DNA of 64,000 nucleotides from positions 37,560,647-37,624,646 of the forward strand of contig NC_012879.2 of the NCBI RefSeq assembly GCF_000003195.3, given 5' to 3'. The stretch is from Sorghum bicolor (taxonomy: Eukaryota > Streptophyta > Magnoliopsida > Poales > Poaceae). The notes under the pieces were generated by a model, which saw nothing but the letters and a program-made list of their open reading frames with translations, was not told the origin of the DNA and made no database searches. Positions 20,320 through 31,118 of the stretch are shown here, piece by piece. The position numbers were made by a program, and so were the translations under genes. How positions within the stretch are numbered: position 1 is the stretch's first letter; each line of letters starts with the position of its first letter.

Positions 20320-23300
20320 TGGATAGATTCGCCGATGATGGAAAATTAGGCTAGGGATTCACATCGGCCGATGATTTGGTAGAAGTAGATATAGGTAGTG
20401 GTGATAAGCCTAGGCCTACTTTTATTAGTGCTAAATTAGATCCTGAGAGTAAGCAACAATTGACTAGTTTGTTAAAGGAATATAAAGATTGCTTTGCTTG
20501 GGATTATACCGAGATGCCTGGTTTAGACCGATCAATTGTTGAACATCGGTTACCCATCAAGTCTGGATTTCGGCCACATCAGCAACCAGCCCGCCGATGT
20601 AATCCTAACATTCTACCTGATATTAAGGCCGAAATCACCAAACTTATTGAAGCTAAGTTTATTCGGCAGTGTCGGTATGCCGAGTGGATTTCCAATGTTG
20701 TTCCGGTTTACAAGAAGAACGGGAAGCTTCGGGTGTGAATTGATTTCAGGAATCTCAATAAAGCTACGCCGATGGATGGATACCCAATGCCTGTCGCCGA
20801 TGTACTGGTTGATGCTGCGGCTGGCCATCGGGTCATCAGCTTCATGGATGGTAATGCAGGTTACAATCAAATATTCATGGCGGAGGAGGATATTCCAAAA
20901 ACCGCATTCAGGTGTCCTGGTCATGTTGGGCTATTTGAATGGATAGTCATGACTTTTGGGTTGAAGAATGCTGGTGCTACTTATCAAAGGGCTATGAATT
21001 TTATATTTCATGAGTTCATCGGCAAGCTCGTGGAGATTTATATTGATGATGTGGTGGTTAAGTCTGGAGATTTCTCAAAGCATCTTGCCGATTTACAAAA
21101 AGTGTTAGAGTGCACAAGGAAGCATGGATTGAAGATGAATCCCAACAAGTGTGCATTTGGTGTATCGGCAGGGCAGTTTCTTGGTTTCATGGTACATCAG
21201 AGGGGTATTGAAATTAGTCGAAGATCTATTGATGCCATCAATAAAATAGTGGCCCCTACCAACAAAACCGAGCTCCAATCCTTGATCGGCAAGGTAAATT
21301 TTATCAGGAGATTTATATCGAATTTGTCTGGTAGGATTCGTGCTTTCAGTCCTCTTCTTAGATTGAAAGCCGATCAAGAGTTTATTTGGGGAGAAGAACA
21401 GCAGTTGGCTCTGGATGAAATCAAGAAGTATCTAGTAAATCCTCCAGTTCTAGTTCCACCTCAACAAGGGAAGCCCTTCAAATTGTATTTATCTACCGAT
21501 GGATCGGTTATCGGTTCAGCTTTAGTTCAAGAATTTGAAGGGAAAGAAAGGGTAATTTATTATCTGAGTAGGAGGTTGATTGATGCTGAAACCAGGTATT
21601 CGGCCATTGAGAAACTATGCTTATGCTTATATTTTTCATGTATCAAGCTGAGACATTACCTGTTATCGGCCGACTGCACTGTTGTTTGCAAAGATGACGT
21701 GGTCCGATACATGCTATCTATGCCGATTATGAGTGGTAGGATCGGTAAATGGATTTTAGCGCTGTCGGAGTTCGATTTGCATTACGAATCGGCTAAGGCA
21801 GTCAAAGGGCAGATTATGGCCGATTTTGTGACTCAGCATTGCGGTCTAGTGGAAACCTTGGAAATTGTACCCTGGACGCTCTTCTTTGATGGATCTACCT
21901 GTGACCGGGGGGCAGGAATCGGCATTGTATTAGTTTCCCCTAAGGGGAGGAAGTATGAGTTTTCCTTGCCGATTGTTGCCACATCAACAAATAATCAGGC
22001 TGAGTATCAGGCTCTGATCAATGGATTGGAGTTGTTAAGAGAAGTTCGTGTTGATGCTGTTGAAATATTCGGGGATTCTATGTTGGTTATAAATCAATTG
22101 GTCGGAAGCTATGAATGCCGAAGTGAAGTTCTCATAACTTATTTCGAGAGAAGTATGCAACTGTTAAAGGAATTCAAGGATTTCCGATTGGAGCATGTTC
22201 CCCGATTGCATAATGAAGACGCTAATCGGTTAGCTCAGCATGCCTCGGGATATCAGCCAATGATTAATGCGACATCGGCAGTCGGTGCCGGTGATTGGAG
22301 GAAAGAAATTATTGATTATCTAAAAGATCCATCCAAAAAAGTTGAAAGACGGGTTCGATTTCAAGCAACCAAGTATGTGCTCCTTGAAAATGAATTGTAT
22401 TATCGAACTATCGACGGAATTCTTCTCCGATGCTTGGGTGATGATGAAGCTAGAAGTTTGATGGGGGAAATCCATGAAGGAGTGTGTGGAGCGCATCAGT
22501 CAGCTTTTAAGATGAAGTGGATGATTCGAAGGAATGGATATTTTTGGCCAACCATACTTGAGGATTGTTTTAAATATTTCAAGGGATGTCAAGGTTGTCA
22601 AAAGTTTGGTAATATCCAGAGAGCACCCGCATCGGCTATGAATCCTATAATAAAGCCTTGGCCGTTCCAGGGATGGGCCATCGATCTGATCGGCCAGATT
22701 TATCCACCATCTAGCAAAGGGCATAAGTTCATTCTAGTTGCCACTGACTATTTCACTAAGTGGGTTGAAGCTATTCCTTTGAAGAAAGTCACATCGGCCA
22801 ATATGATTGATTTTGTGAAGGAGCATATTATTTACCGATTTGGGATTCCCCAAACGATTACTACCGATCAGGGCACCATGTTCACATCGGGGGAGTTCGA
22901 CGAATTCGCAATCGGTATGGGAATTAAAGTGTTGAATTCTTCTCCTTATTATGCTCAAGCCAATGGGCAGGCCGAAGCGTCTAACAAAGGAATTATCAAG
23001 CTTATTAAACGAAAGATTGAAGAAAATCCTAAGCGGTGGCATACATTATTAAATGAAGCATTGTGGTCTTATCGGATGGCTTGTCATGGATCGACCAAAG
23101 TATCACCCTATCAATAGGTGTATGCACATGATGCAGTGTTGCCTTGGGAAATTAAGGCTGGATCTAGGCGATTATCTTTTCAAGATCAATTAACTTCCGA
23201 TGGTTATGCCACTTTGATGACCGATGAATTGGACGATCTAGCAGGGCATCAGTTAAAAGCTTTAATGAGTATAGAAGAAAATAAGAAGAGAGATGCTAGA

Positions 23301-23552
23301 TGGTATAATAAGAAAGTGAAGGCTAAAGAGTTTGCCGATGGGGATTTGGTATGGAAATTAATTTTACCAATTGGGACCAAAAGTTCGAAGTTTGGAAAGT
23401 CGTCTCCTAATTGGGAGGGTCCTTATCGGATAAGTCGATCGGCTCCTGGTAATGCCTACATTCTAGAAACCCTCAAAGGAATTGAATTTCCTAGAGCATT
23501 AAACGGCAAATATTTAAAGAAGTACTACCCCAGTATATGGGTCGATGCATAG
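20319..23552 (+). pseudogene. pol polyprotein of element B, three nonsense codons in one frame
   Basis: The frame starts at the ATG in TAATG (20319) and stays the same to TAG 23550-23552. Domains are RT with YIDDVVVKS (21039), first RNase H (YLSTDGS, near 21,487), second RNase H (LFFDGS, near 21,880), integrase zinc region (H...H...CQGC, near 22,470-22,600), and DDE core (Asp near 22,683, Asp near 22,866, Glu near 22,975). Interruptions are TAG 20352-20354 (CAG in A), TGA 20736-20738 (Cys codon in A) and TAG 23115-23117 (TTG in A). There are no frameshifts, so the decay is recent. The dual RNase H is diagnostic for the Tat lineage. The ORF after the last stop encodes the integrase C-terminal domain. 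Confidence 0.9.
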
Positions 23553-23562
23553 AAGTTTAGGT

Positions 23563-23652
23563 GCCGATAACACTCCTATCGGCTGGATCCAAATGCTTGG
23601 GGACAACACTTGGTGTTTCAAAAGTTTAGGTGCCGATAACAGTCCTATCGGC
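23563..23652. repeat. Two GCCGATA-N7-TATCGGC inverted repeats between convergent genes, element B
   Basis: Copies at 23563-23583 (spacer acactcc) and 23632-23652 (spacer acagtcc). Same place and same spacing as in element A. They lie between the pol stop (23552) and the antisense gene stop (23706). Confidence 0.7.
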
Positions 23653-23705
23653 TAGACTAAAAGCTGAGGAAGCAGGAAAGCGCAGATACAATGCCGATGG
23701 AAACT

Positions 23706-26700
23706 CTATGTGTTAAGCAGCGTCTGGATTGCCGATATAGCGCGTAGCCGAATTTGGTTGGCTGCTTCTATCTCCTTGATGTCATCATCGGCAGAACCTT
23801 CTATCGGCTTCAGCTTCTTCTTCAGTTGAAGTGCCTTGCGACCATGAGCATTTCGCTCGTGCTCAAGAAGCCTGATGGTCTCTGGCAATTGGCTCTCTTC
23901 CTGTTGGGCTTGAGACAGAGCGTTCTCTACTTCCTTGAGCTCCGCCAACAGGGATTCTTTTCTTGCCGATAGATCGGATATCTTCTGCTTCAGCGCGTCT
24001 CCCGAAGATCTCAGGATACCGATGTTCTTGTGCTTCTCATCGGTCAAAAGCTTCTCTTTCCTCATTTCATCGGAGAGTTGAGTCTGAGCGGCTCTATCGG
24101 CAAGCCGCCGAGAAGCTCTTTGGTACTGCAGCTGGCGACTCTCCAGATGAGCGGCTTGGAACAGGATTTCTTCAACATCGGCTGGGATTTGGCCTCTGAG
24201 AGTTCTGAACAGGGTCTTGGTAGGGTCGGAATCATCAACCAATTGCGCTGTGTCCTGGTGAAGGAGAGCTGACAATTCTTCCAACCTGACCCTGATCTCT
24301 GCCGATGTGATGCCGACCGTCTGAGAAGAGCTTGCTTCTTCACCTTCTTCTTCAGAGAGATCGATGGCGAAGGAGAACAGGCTATCGGGAGAATCTTGTT
24401 CCTGGGAGGGAAAGCAAAATTAGCTCATACTCAGAGAATCGGCAAATAGTGCTAACGGTAAACGGTGACTTACTTGCTTCAAGGCGATCTCTTGTCTTTG
24501 ACTGAGAAGTGCTGACGGAGCTGCAGGCTGATCGGCCAAAGATGCCGATGGAGCTACAGGTTGATCGGCTGAGATTGCCGATGGAACGATATCAACTGAA
24601 AGAAGACAAAAGGAGTTATGAGACTAAATAAGAATAAGTTCATCGGTAGCGATATTATTAAAGTATGTTACCTGGAGGAGGGACAATGGTTGTCTGAATC
24701 GGGAGAACTGCCGATGGTATAACTGGACCCACCGGGCCAGTTGTTTGTTCACCCATGTCAGCTGATGTATCTTCTGTTTGAGATCCTTCCTGTTGGGGTT
24801 CTTCTATCTGTGGTGCTTCCTACATAGGTGGGGGAGATGGTGCTTGCTGTGGCTGGGCTTCTGGAGAAGAAGGAGAAGACTCCACCGGAATTGGAGATAC
24901 CGGAGGAGGAGGGGAGTTGCTACCTTCTGGCGCTTTGTTCCAGTCTTAGCACCCGTGGTGCCCTTTCTCTTGGCTTGGCTAGACTGGGGGGCATCGGTAC
25001 TCTCACACCTGGCTTTCGCCGATGCGCCGGTTTGCTGCAATAATGAACAAGAGTTTATAAGCATAAATATAGCCGATATAAAGATAGTCAGCATAAAGGA
25101 AAAGATTTGATAAATTGCCTTGAAAGCCCGCGCAAGAGTGGGAGCAGCAACCGTTGGTGATGTCTGGGTTCTTCTAGTGGTGACTTTCCTGAGGCGTACA
25201 CCCCGATGCACGATGGAAGCTAGAGTGGGAGCATTGTGGCCGATTGAGGAAATCGGGCCTGATGGAAACAAGTCGATCGGCCTGCCACTCCTGCTAACCA
25301 ATGGAGGAATATTGTCAACCTGCAAAAGGAATACAAGGGTAAGCTGCCGATGGAGGTAATATTGAGAAAATGAAACGTTGGTTTGAGTTACTTACAGTGT
25401 CATCGGGAACTTCGTATTCGGAGTCAATCATGCCGCGGTATGAAAGTGCCGATCTACAGAATAGATGCTCTTTCCATTCTGCCCACCATAACTTGTATGC
25501 CTGAGTGATAAAAGCAGCCGGAACCCATTCTGACAGATCTACATCTATATCGGCGTTTGGTGGTAGTTGGGCTGCTCGAGTCCACTCAAGAAGGTTGTTG
25601 ATAGTTTCTCTGGGTTTTATCACATCGGCATAAGGAAGTGCAATCGGCAACTGGCCGAAAGCTAACTGGCGAGCTAATGCCAATGGATTGTAAAATTCGT
25701 AAGTTTGAGGGGAGGTTTTTGTGCTACCAAAGAAATTCACTGGAATGATTCTGGGAGTCACAATTGCCATCATCACCTCATTGTCCCTGTCGAGAGCTTC
25801 ATCAAATGGATTGAAGGTCAGAGGGAGCATGCTATCTGGGTCATCATAAGCCAACCATGGTCGTTCGTCTCTGGTCAAACCCTCATACAGAGTCTGGAAG
25901 AATCGGCCGATCTGATCTGGATTACCCCCTGAACCAGGCAGAACTATGACAGCTTCGCCAAAGTTCAAGGGGGCGCGTGTTGCCGATTCCTCTTCACCCA
26001 ATACATGGTTTTCAGCTATATCTCTTTGGAAACGCTGTGTGAACAGGTTGAAGTTGAGACGCTTGTGCAGATGCAGATTGAGCCACATGTTGACAAACCA
26101 CCAGGGGCCTCCCAAGTTGCCAGTGGATTGGCCGAGCAGAAGTTTCTGGGCTACTTGATGGAGAAGGTGGTAAGCAGCGCCAAGCAAGTATCGGCCGAGA
26201 GGGAATCGGCCACCGTTAGCCAGTCTTTCTGCTGCCGATAGGTAGACAGAAGTCGGTCCTGCCGATCGACCACAGAATACAAACTTGTCCAGCCACATGT
26301 TCAGAAAGGTGGTTTGTTCCTTTATGGTGACAGATCCTTTCCCACGGTACTTCTGAATGTAGCCTGACCAACCGTCGATAGCGCGAGTCTCCACTTTGGC
26401 ACTAGGGGCAGTATCAAAAAGGTGGGTGCTATCGGCAGAAGATATATCTAGACCAGTAAGCATGGCTACATCGGCAAGAGTAGGAGAAGCAAGGCCGTGG
26501 CCAAAGGCAAAAGCATTGAGGGTGTCTGACCAAAAGTAGGATGCAGCTATCAGCAGTGACTCGTTCTTATGCATATCGGCAATGGACAATCTAATGCATT
26601 GGGCTAGATTCCTTTCACCCCACTGAACTTCATTAGAGTTGCTGACCCTCAAGAACCAGTCTTTCCACCCTACAGTTGGGCTGGGCCAAGAGCGGAAGGT

Positions 26701-27001
26701 GTCCTTCCACAGATCTAAGGAAAAATTTTCGGCTCTGAAGGGGATCCTGTTGGTTTCTGCGTTGATAAGGTCAGTTGGATCTGGGTCCCCTAGAGGGCCG
26801 AGGCATTGAAGGTGTGGTTGATGGGTGGGGATGACAATTTTGTTGGACAATTCCTAGTGATTTTGGGCGTAAAAAGAAATACAAAGAGGAAAGAAAAGGA
26901 AGATGTTCAGTAAAATGAATTGCGAGTGAACAGGGATATGAAGAAAAATACAGAAGACGGGGTGGAGATTTGACCTCAGGGACGACGAACCCGACGGCCA
27001 T
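23706..27001 (-). pseudogene. Antisense six-exon PMD-family gene of element B
   Basis: Exons by splice signals and comparison with A: 27001-26975 (MAVGFVVPE), 26853-25396, 25319-25119, 25034-24672, 24595-24474, 24401-23706. The 1,458-bp second exon encodes the plant mobile domain (Trp-rich, ending in the FGHGLASPTLADV...LTGLDI block). Exons 3-5 are Pro/Gln-rich and exon 6 is a long predicted coiled coil. The intron after exon 3 has a GC donor where A has GT. Exon 4 carries a 1-bp frameshift near 24,918 and an in-frame TAG near 24,822, so the coiled coil would be lost. PMD proteins such as Arabidopsis MAIN/MAIL1 act in the nucleus in silencing and genome stability; a role here is inference. 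It lies convergent with pol. Confidence 0.85.
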
Positions 27002-27149
27002 CTTGCTGCGAAAGAAGCGTGTGAAGGCGCCGGAGTTGGTGAAGAGGGGTACTTGTCGGAGACCTTAGGAGTTTTTGGTGGCGCCGCCGCTGGAAAAGTA
27101 AAGTTGGGTAGTAGAATGGTATGATGGGGAAGGAGTACCCAAGAAGGAA

Positions 27150-27159
27150 CTATTTATAG
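27150..27159 (-). promoter_or_regulatory. TATA box of the antisense PMD gene (element B)
   Basis: CTATAAATAG on the minus strand, 150 bp upstream of ATG 27001, matching A and D. Confidence 0.7.
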
Positions 27160-27333
27160 GACAAAATGGGCAAGGGCAAATCCGACTTATCTCTTTGCCG
27201 CATCCGAGAAATCCGAGGGTACTCAGGTGGATATGGTAACTGTTCGCACGGTAATCCAGGGATTGTGCAGGTGATTTGACGGGAAGCGGTCATTATCTGA
27301 AGATATTTTACTGTGCGAGATCTCCTGGTCGGT

Positions 27334-27454
27334 CCATCGGCAAAATTCTATAACGGTCATATTGCCGATGGGCGGATAGAGGGGAAGTAACCGTTTGTGT
27401 GAATATCCTGGTCAGAACATCGGCAGATCTTTGTAACGGTATTGTTGCCGATGT
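27334..27454. repeat. Two 9-20-9 palindromes upstream of the antisense promoter, element B
   Basis: The first has arms CCATCGGCA (27334-27342) and TGCCGATGG (27363-27371). The second has arms ACATCGGCA (27417-27425) and TGCCGATGT (27446-27454). Both spacers are 20 bases and contain AACGGT. The second module changed both outer bases together, keeping perfect complementarity. Confidence 0.8.
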
Positions 27455-27630
27455 ACGACTGAGAAAAATGCCCGTTTAGGAAGTTGGGGATTTCGAGAAA
27501 TCTGCGGAGGAATAGGATCAGAGTTGTTCAGATTGAGGTTGTCGGTTATCAGATTAGGAGCATTAATTGCGGGAAAAGGCATCATTACTGCAGAGAATTT
27601 CGGAGCATTAATAGTTTTATACTCTGAAAC

Positions 27631-27641
27631 TGGGGGGCATG
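27631..27641 (+). other. Polypurine tract, element B
   Basis: TGGGGGGCATG immediately precedes the 3' LTR. Confidence 0.7.
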
Positions 27642-28337
27642 TGTTGACACCGTTTTTGGGCACGTGTCTAGGATGGTAGGATAAGGTGGCAGTACGATGT
27701 TTACAAAGTGGGTTGCCGATGAGGATGGTTGCCGATGAGGGAGAAGTTGAACGTGACTAAGTCCACAGGCAGTAATATGGTGCCGATGGCTAGATAAGAA
27801 AGTCTGCTGATGACTATGGCAAAGGGTCTGCCGATGATGCAAAGAGGGAGTCCGGAAGCTGCCGGTCGTTATGTGGAGGAGTTTCGGTTTGTCACGAAGG
27901 ATAGTTTTGTTATTTCCTTAATTATTTGCATCGTTTTGTATACGGATTCCGTGTAATTTGGAATTCGAATTCTAATCGTGTCTGGTTGTAGCTCTTTGAG
28001 CAGGGTATAAATATAGACCCTAGGGCCTTGTAATAGAAAATCAATCAAGGAATCAAACACACGTTTTTACTCATATTCCAGTATTTACTTTTCGACGACT
28101 TCGTCATACTTTTTCCTTTTGTTACGAGTTCTTAGGAATTCGTCGACTTAAGCTCGGCGTGTTCTCAAGTTCCGCGTGAGTACCTCTTAGCCGTGACATC
28201 CGGGCGCATCGCTGTTGTCAGGACTAAAGTATTCGAGTTATCACCTTTGCCGATAGCAAGGTCAAATCGGCTGGCACGCCTTAACGTTTGAATCGGGTAT
28301 TAGCCCTTTGTGTTTGCAGACCAGTTTTGCATCAACA
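27642..28337 (+). repeat. 3' LTR of element B (696 bp)
   Basis: TGTTGACACC to TTGCATCAACA. Seven differences by eye from the 5' LTR. Followed directly by the gcgtc duplication. Confidence 0.95.
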
Positions 28338-29111
28338 GCGTCGTTGTCCTTGGGAGGTTCTTCGGCGCCCTCCTTGGCTATGACGTCGGTATAGTACCGA
28401 CGCAGGACAGTGCACTCCTCGAGGGTGTGCTTTGTTGGTCCCCTATGATAGGGGCATAGCTTCTTCAACATCTCGTCGAAGAGGCGGGGCCCGGCAGGAG
28501 CCCGCTTGGGGTTCTTACGGTCCGCCGCGGCGACAAAGTTGTCGTCCGACCGACCCTGCTTCCCCTTGCGACCCTTTTTCTTCTTCTTAGGGTCGCGGGA
28601 GACCGAGGCCTCGGTGGTCTCGGCCTTCTTTTTCCCCTTGGTAGAGCCATCGGAGAAAATTGCACCAACTGCCTCTTCCCCCGAGGCAAAGTTGGTGGTA
28701 ATGTCGAGCAACTAGCTAGTGCTCGTGGGGGTCTTGCGACCAAGTCCGTGTACTAGCTTCTTGCAGGAGGTGCCGGCGATGAAGGCCCCGATGACGTCGG
28801 AGTCTGTGATGTTGGGGAGCTCGGTACACTGCTTGGAGAATCGCCTGATGAAGTCTCGGAGGGACACACAAGGCTTCTGCTGACAGCTCCTGAGGTCCCA
28901 GGAATTTTGAGGACGCACGTATGTGCCCTGGAAGTTCCCGACAAAGATCCTGACTAGGTCGGCCCAGCCATGGATCATGCGCTCAGGAAGATGCTCGAGC
29001 CACGCTCTGGCCGAATCAGCCAAGTGCAGTGGCAAGTTGCTGATGATGAGCAGGTCATCATCCGCTCCACCTAGCTGGCATGCTAGACAGTAGTCCGCTA
29101 GCCAGAGCTCA
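28338..29111 (-). pseudogene. Element C1 gag segment
   Basis: The minus strand encodes the retrotransposon gag core (ARAWLEHLP ... WADLVRIFVGNFQGTYVRP) at about 29,035-28,712, followed by a Lys-rich stretch and a zinc-knuckle-like CPYH...H...C near 28,450. It is about as similar to C2 gag as the RT pieces are to C2 RT. A stop near 28,712 and frame changes make it a relic. The left edge is the B target duplication and the right edge is the CACTA terminus at 29112, so gag is cut by F. The C1 5' end would lie right of F, beyond the window. Confidence 0.85.
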
Positions 29112-29310
29112 CACTATACCACAACAAAAGTATAGCGTCAAACAACGGTCGCTAAAACATAATATTAACACTGAACATCGGTCGCTACAAATTGGTAACC
29201 AATGATCGGTCGCTTTTATTCCTCCTACCGACAAGACATCAGTCGCTATATATTTGCGTCAAATGATCGGTAGCTAAAAACGAATACTAGCGTCAAATGA
29301 TTGGTCGCTA
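29112..29310 (+). repeat. CACTA terminus and subterminal repeats
   Basis: After the terminal CACTA, six copies of a motif close to ATCGGTCGCTA occur at about 29144, 29176, 29204, 29237, 29265 and 29299, several preceded by GCGTCAAATG. Subterminal arrays of this kind bind the TNPA-type protein in En/Spm elements. Confidence 0.8.
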
Positions 29311-30200
29311 TAGCCCATTTTCATTTTCGCCAAAACTTGCTGCCATTGCCGCCAGCCCAAACATCCGGCGCCAAACCAAAACCCAAAAGCAGGCTTTGAG
29401 CACCAAAAGAAAAAAAGATAGAGCCCACAACCGTGACTTAGGCTAAAAAAACTCCCTGATAAAAGGGCCTAGTTGCCCCCGTGAGGTGTGAGAACGCAGC
29501 TTCACCCACATGCGGCCGTGCCTCCCGTCCGTGAGGTCGCGTCTTCCGTCGCGAGGTCGGTCCTCCCGTCCACGCGCCGCCTCTCTCCGGTCCACGTGCC
29601 ACCTCGCTCCTCAGGCCTTAGGCCGCCCAATCCTGCGCCTCCCCTCTCCTGCGCCGCTCGAGCGCACTTCGCCAGGTGCTTGGCTGCCAGGCCTCTTGCA
29701 GCCCCAACGGCCACGCTCTGACCTGGCGCCGCCATTCGCCCCAAACGTCGTCCTCGCTCTGATCCAAGGCTCACTCCCCTACAGCTTCAATTGAGGTATT
29801 ATCCTCTTTTTCGATCTGTATACTTGGGATCCTTAATCCCACAACCGAATCACTGAAACCCATAACCCCAATCCCCAGATCTGCTTGTGGAGGTGCTTCT
29901 GACCATGAATCTGTAGCAAGAGAAGCCTAGAGGTGTCTGTGATGGAGGCTAGGCAGAGGAGAAACATAGCAAGGGAGTCGAAGTAGCCCGCAGCAAAGCA
30001 GCCTGTAGCATCGACTCAGATTCTGCTACTTCCACCTCAAAGGGTAAGGATTGTTTCTTTCTTGTTTTGCTGCAGTTGATAGTCATTAACCCACTGCACA
30101 AAATTCTGAGGTAGCTTCTGAGACTGAATTCTCAGTTGATAGGTTCGCAGGCGTGCTAGTTGCAATAGACCTGTTCCAACATAGTTGACCAAGAAAATGA
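29311..30200 (+). other. CACTA leader, GC-rich, no confident coding exon
   Basis: GC-rich DNA from about 29,470 to 29,790 has open frames on both strands that look compositional. A candidate donor (AAGGGTAAGG) lies near 30,040-30,050 and could end a 5' non-coding exon. I see no recognisable protein. Confidence 0.4.
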
Positions 30201-30422
30201 GAAAAGTTTCCTGTGCCCTAGTAGAATGTTTTTTGTAGACCGTTGGAAACCCTCTTGTGCGCTAATAGAAAGTTTCTTGTATACCGGTGGAAAGGAAAGT
30301 TTCCTGTGCGCTAGTAGAAAGACCTCTTGTGCGCTAATAGAAAGTTTCTTGAATACCGGTGGAAAGTTTCTTGTTTACTAGTGGAAAGTTTCCTATGCAC
30401 CAGTGGAAAGTTTCCTGTGCGG
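30201..30422 (+). repeat. 22-bp tandem repeat, about ten units
   Basis: Units resemble GAAAGTTTCTTGTATACCGGTG and alternate between forms ending in ACCGGTG and GCGCTAGTA. Spacing is close to 22 bp with one longer unit. It lies in the CACTA leader. Confidence 0.8.
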
Positions 30423-31118
30423 CGGGGCACACCTTCTGATCGATATCTCCGGCTAGAGCACCTGGTCTCGCAACGGTCCTTCAAACGACGCCGGTCTGGG
30501 AGGAACAACGAGGGCGACCTGAAAGATGACGGGCCAGAAGTTTCACCTGCCGTGCGGGAAAGGGAAAGAAGAAGAGGGATCTCACATTGCCAAGCGAGTC
30601 CACGCGGCGGATAGCTACGAGCACGGCTCATGAATTTGCCAAGCGTGTCAATTTGCCAAATGTGTTTGCCAAACTGTTGGAGATGCATTTTTGCCCCTTT
30701 TGCCAATTTTTCAAGGATGCCAAGTGCTTTTTGCCAACTGTTGGAGATGCTCTTATTAGTTGGACCATTGTTAGGTCTAGGTTCAATATTGGAGCAGACG
30801 TATATCATACATGATAGATACTATACTGGCTTATCTGAATCTTTTTGGTCTGTTCTGTGAAAAAAATTCTGAATTTTTTCTTGCTTCATTTCAGTTCAGC
30901 TTTGTTTCTTTCCAGACCTGCTACAGCTTGTCAAGTGCTTGCTCCTATATGTCATGTTACATCCTGGTTCCATTCATCTGTACCTATGTTTTGAGATATA
31001 TATGCATTGGTCTGATCTCACTGTATTGTAATTGCAGCTGCTCCACATGTAATTGGACACCTCGGGAAGGCATTTGAACGTGCTCTTGGCAGCAGCTCTA
31101 CTTGTTTGTCTCGGTAGG
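30423..31118 (+). other. CACTA leader, with repeat-derived DNA and one candidate exon
   Basis: CTGTTGGAGATGC occurs twice (near 30,676 and 30,738), the second followed by TCTTA, a terminus type seen in grass MITEs, but I find no matching left end. A possible exon of 76 bp at 31038-31113 is preceded by TTGTAATTGCAG and followed by G|GTAGGT. It is open in one frame (PHVIGHLGKAFERALG...). It may be a captured gene fragment or a transposon exon; I do not recognise it. Confidence 0.4.

Larger units (their letters stand above)
15929..28337 (+). mobile_element. Element B: near-complete Tat-lineage Ty3/Gypsy retrotransposon with antisense PMD gene
   Basis: Two LTRs of 696 bp each flank gag-protease, pol and an antisense PMD gene. 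The target duplication is a perfect gcgtc (15924-15928 and 28338-28342). C1 gag sequence reads on across the insertion. By eye the LTRs differ at seven sites (about 1%), so B is younger than A. Gag-protease is intact; pol has three nonsense codons and the PMD gene two lesions, so B is probably not autonomous. Confidence 0.95.

Noticed and set aside
29488..29794. Overlapping ORFs of 77-94 codons on both strands
   Set aside because: Composition-driven (high GC), no domain, in a CACTA leader.
30201..30422. Array of short repeats as a possible CRISPR
   Set aside because: The units are contiguous 22-mers without unique spacers, in plant DNA.
30423..30760. A MITE ending in CTGTTGGAGATGCTCTTA
   Set aside because: No matching inverted left terminus or target duplication could be found.
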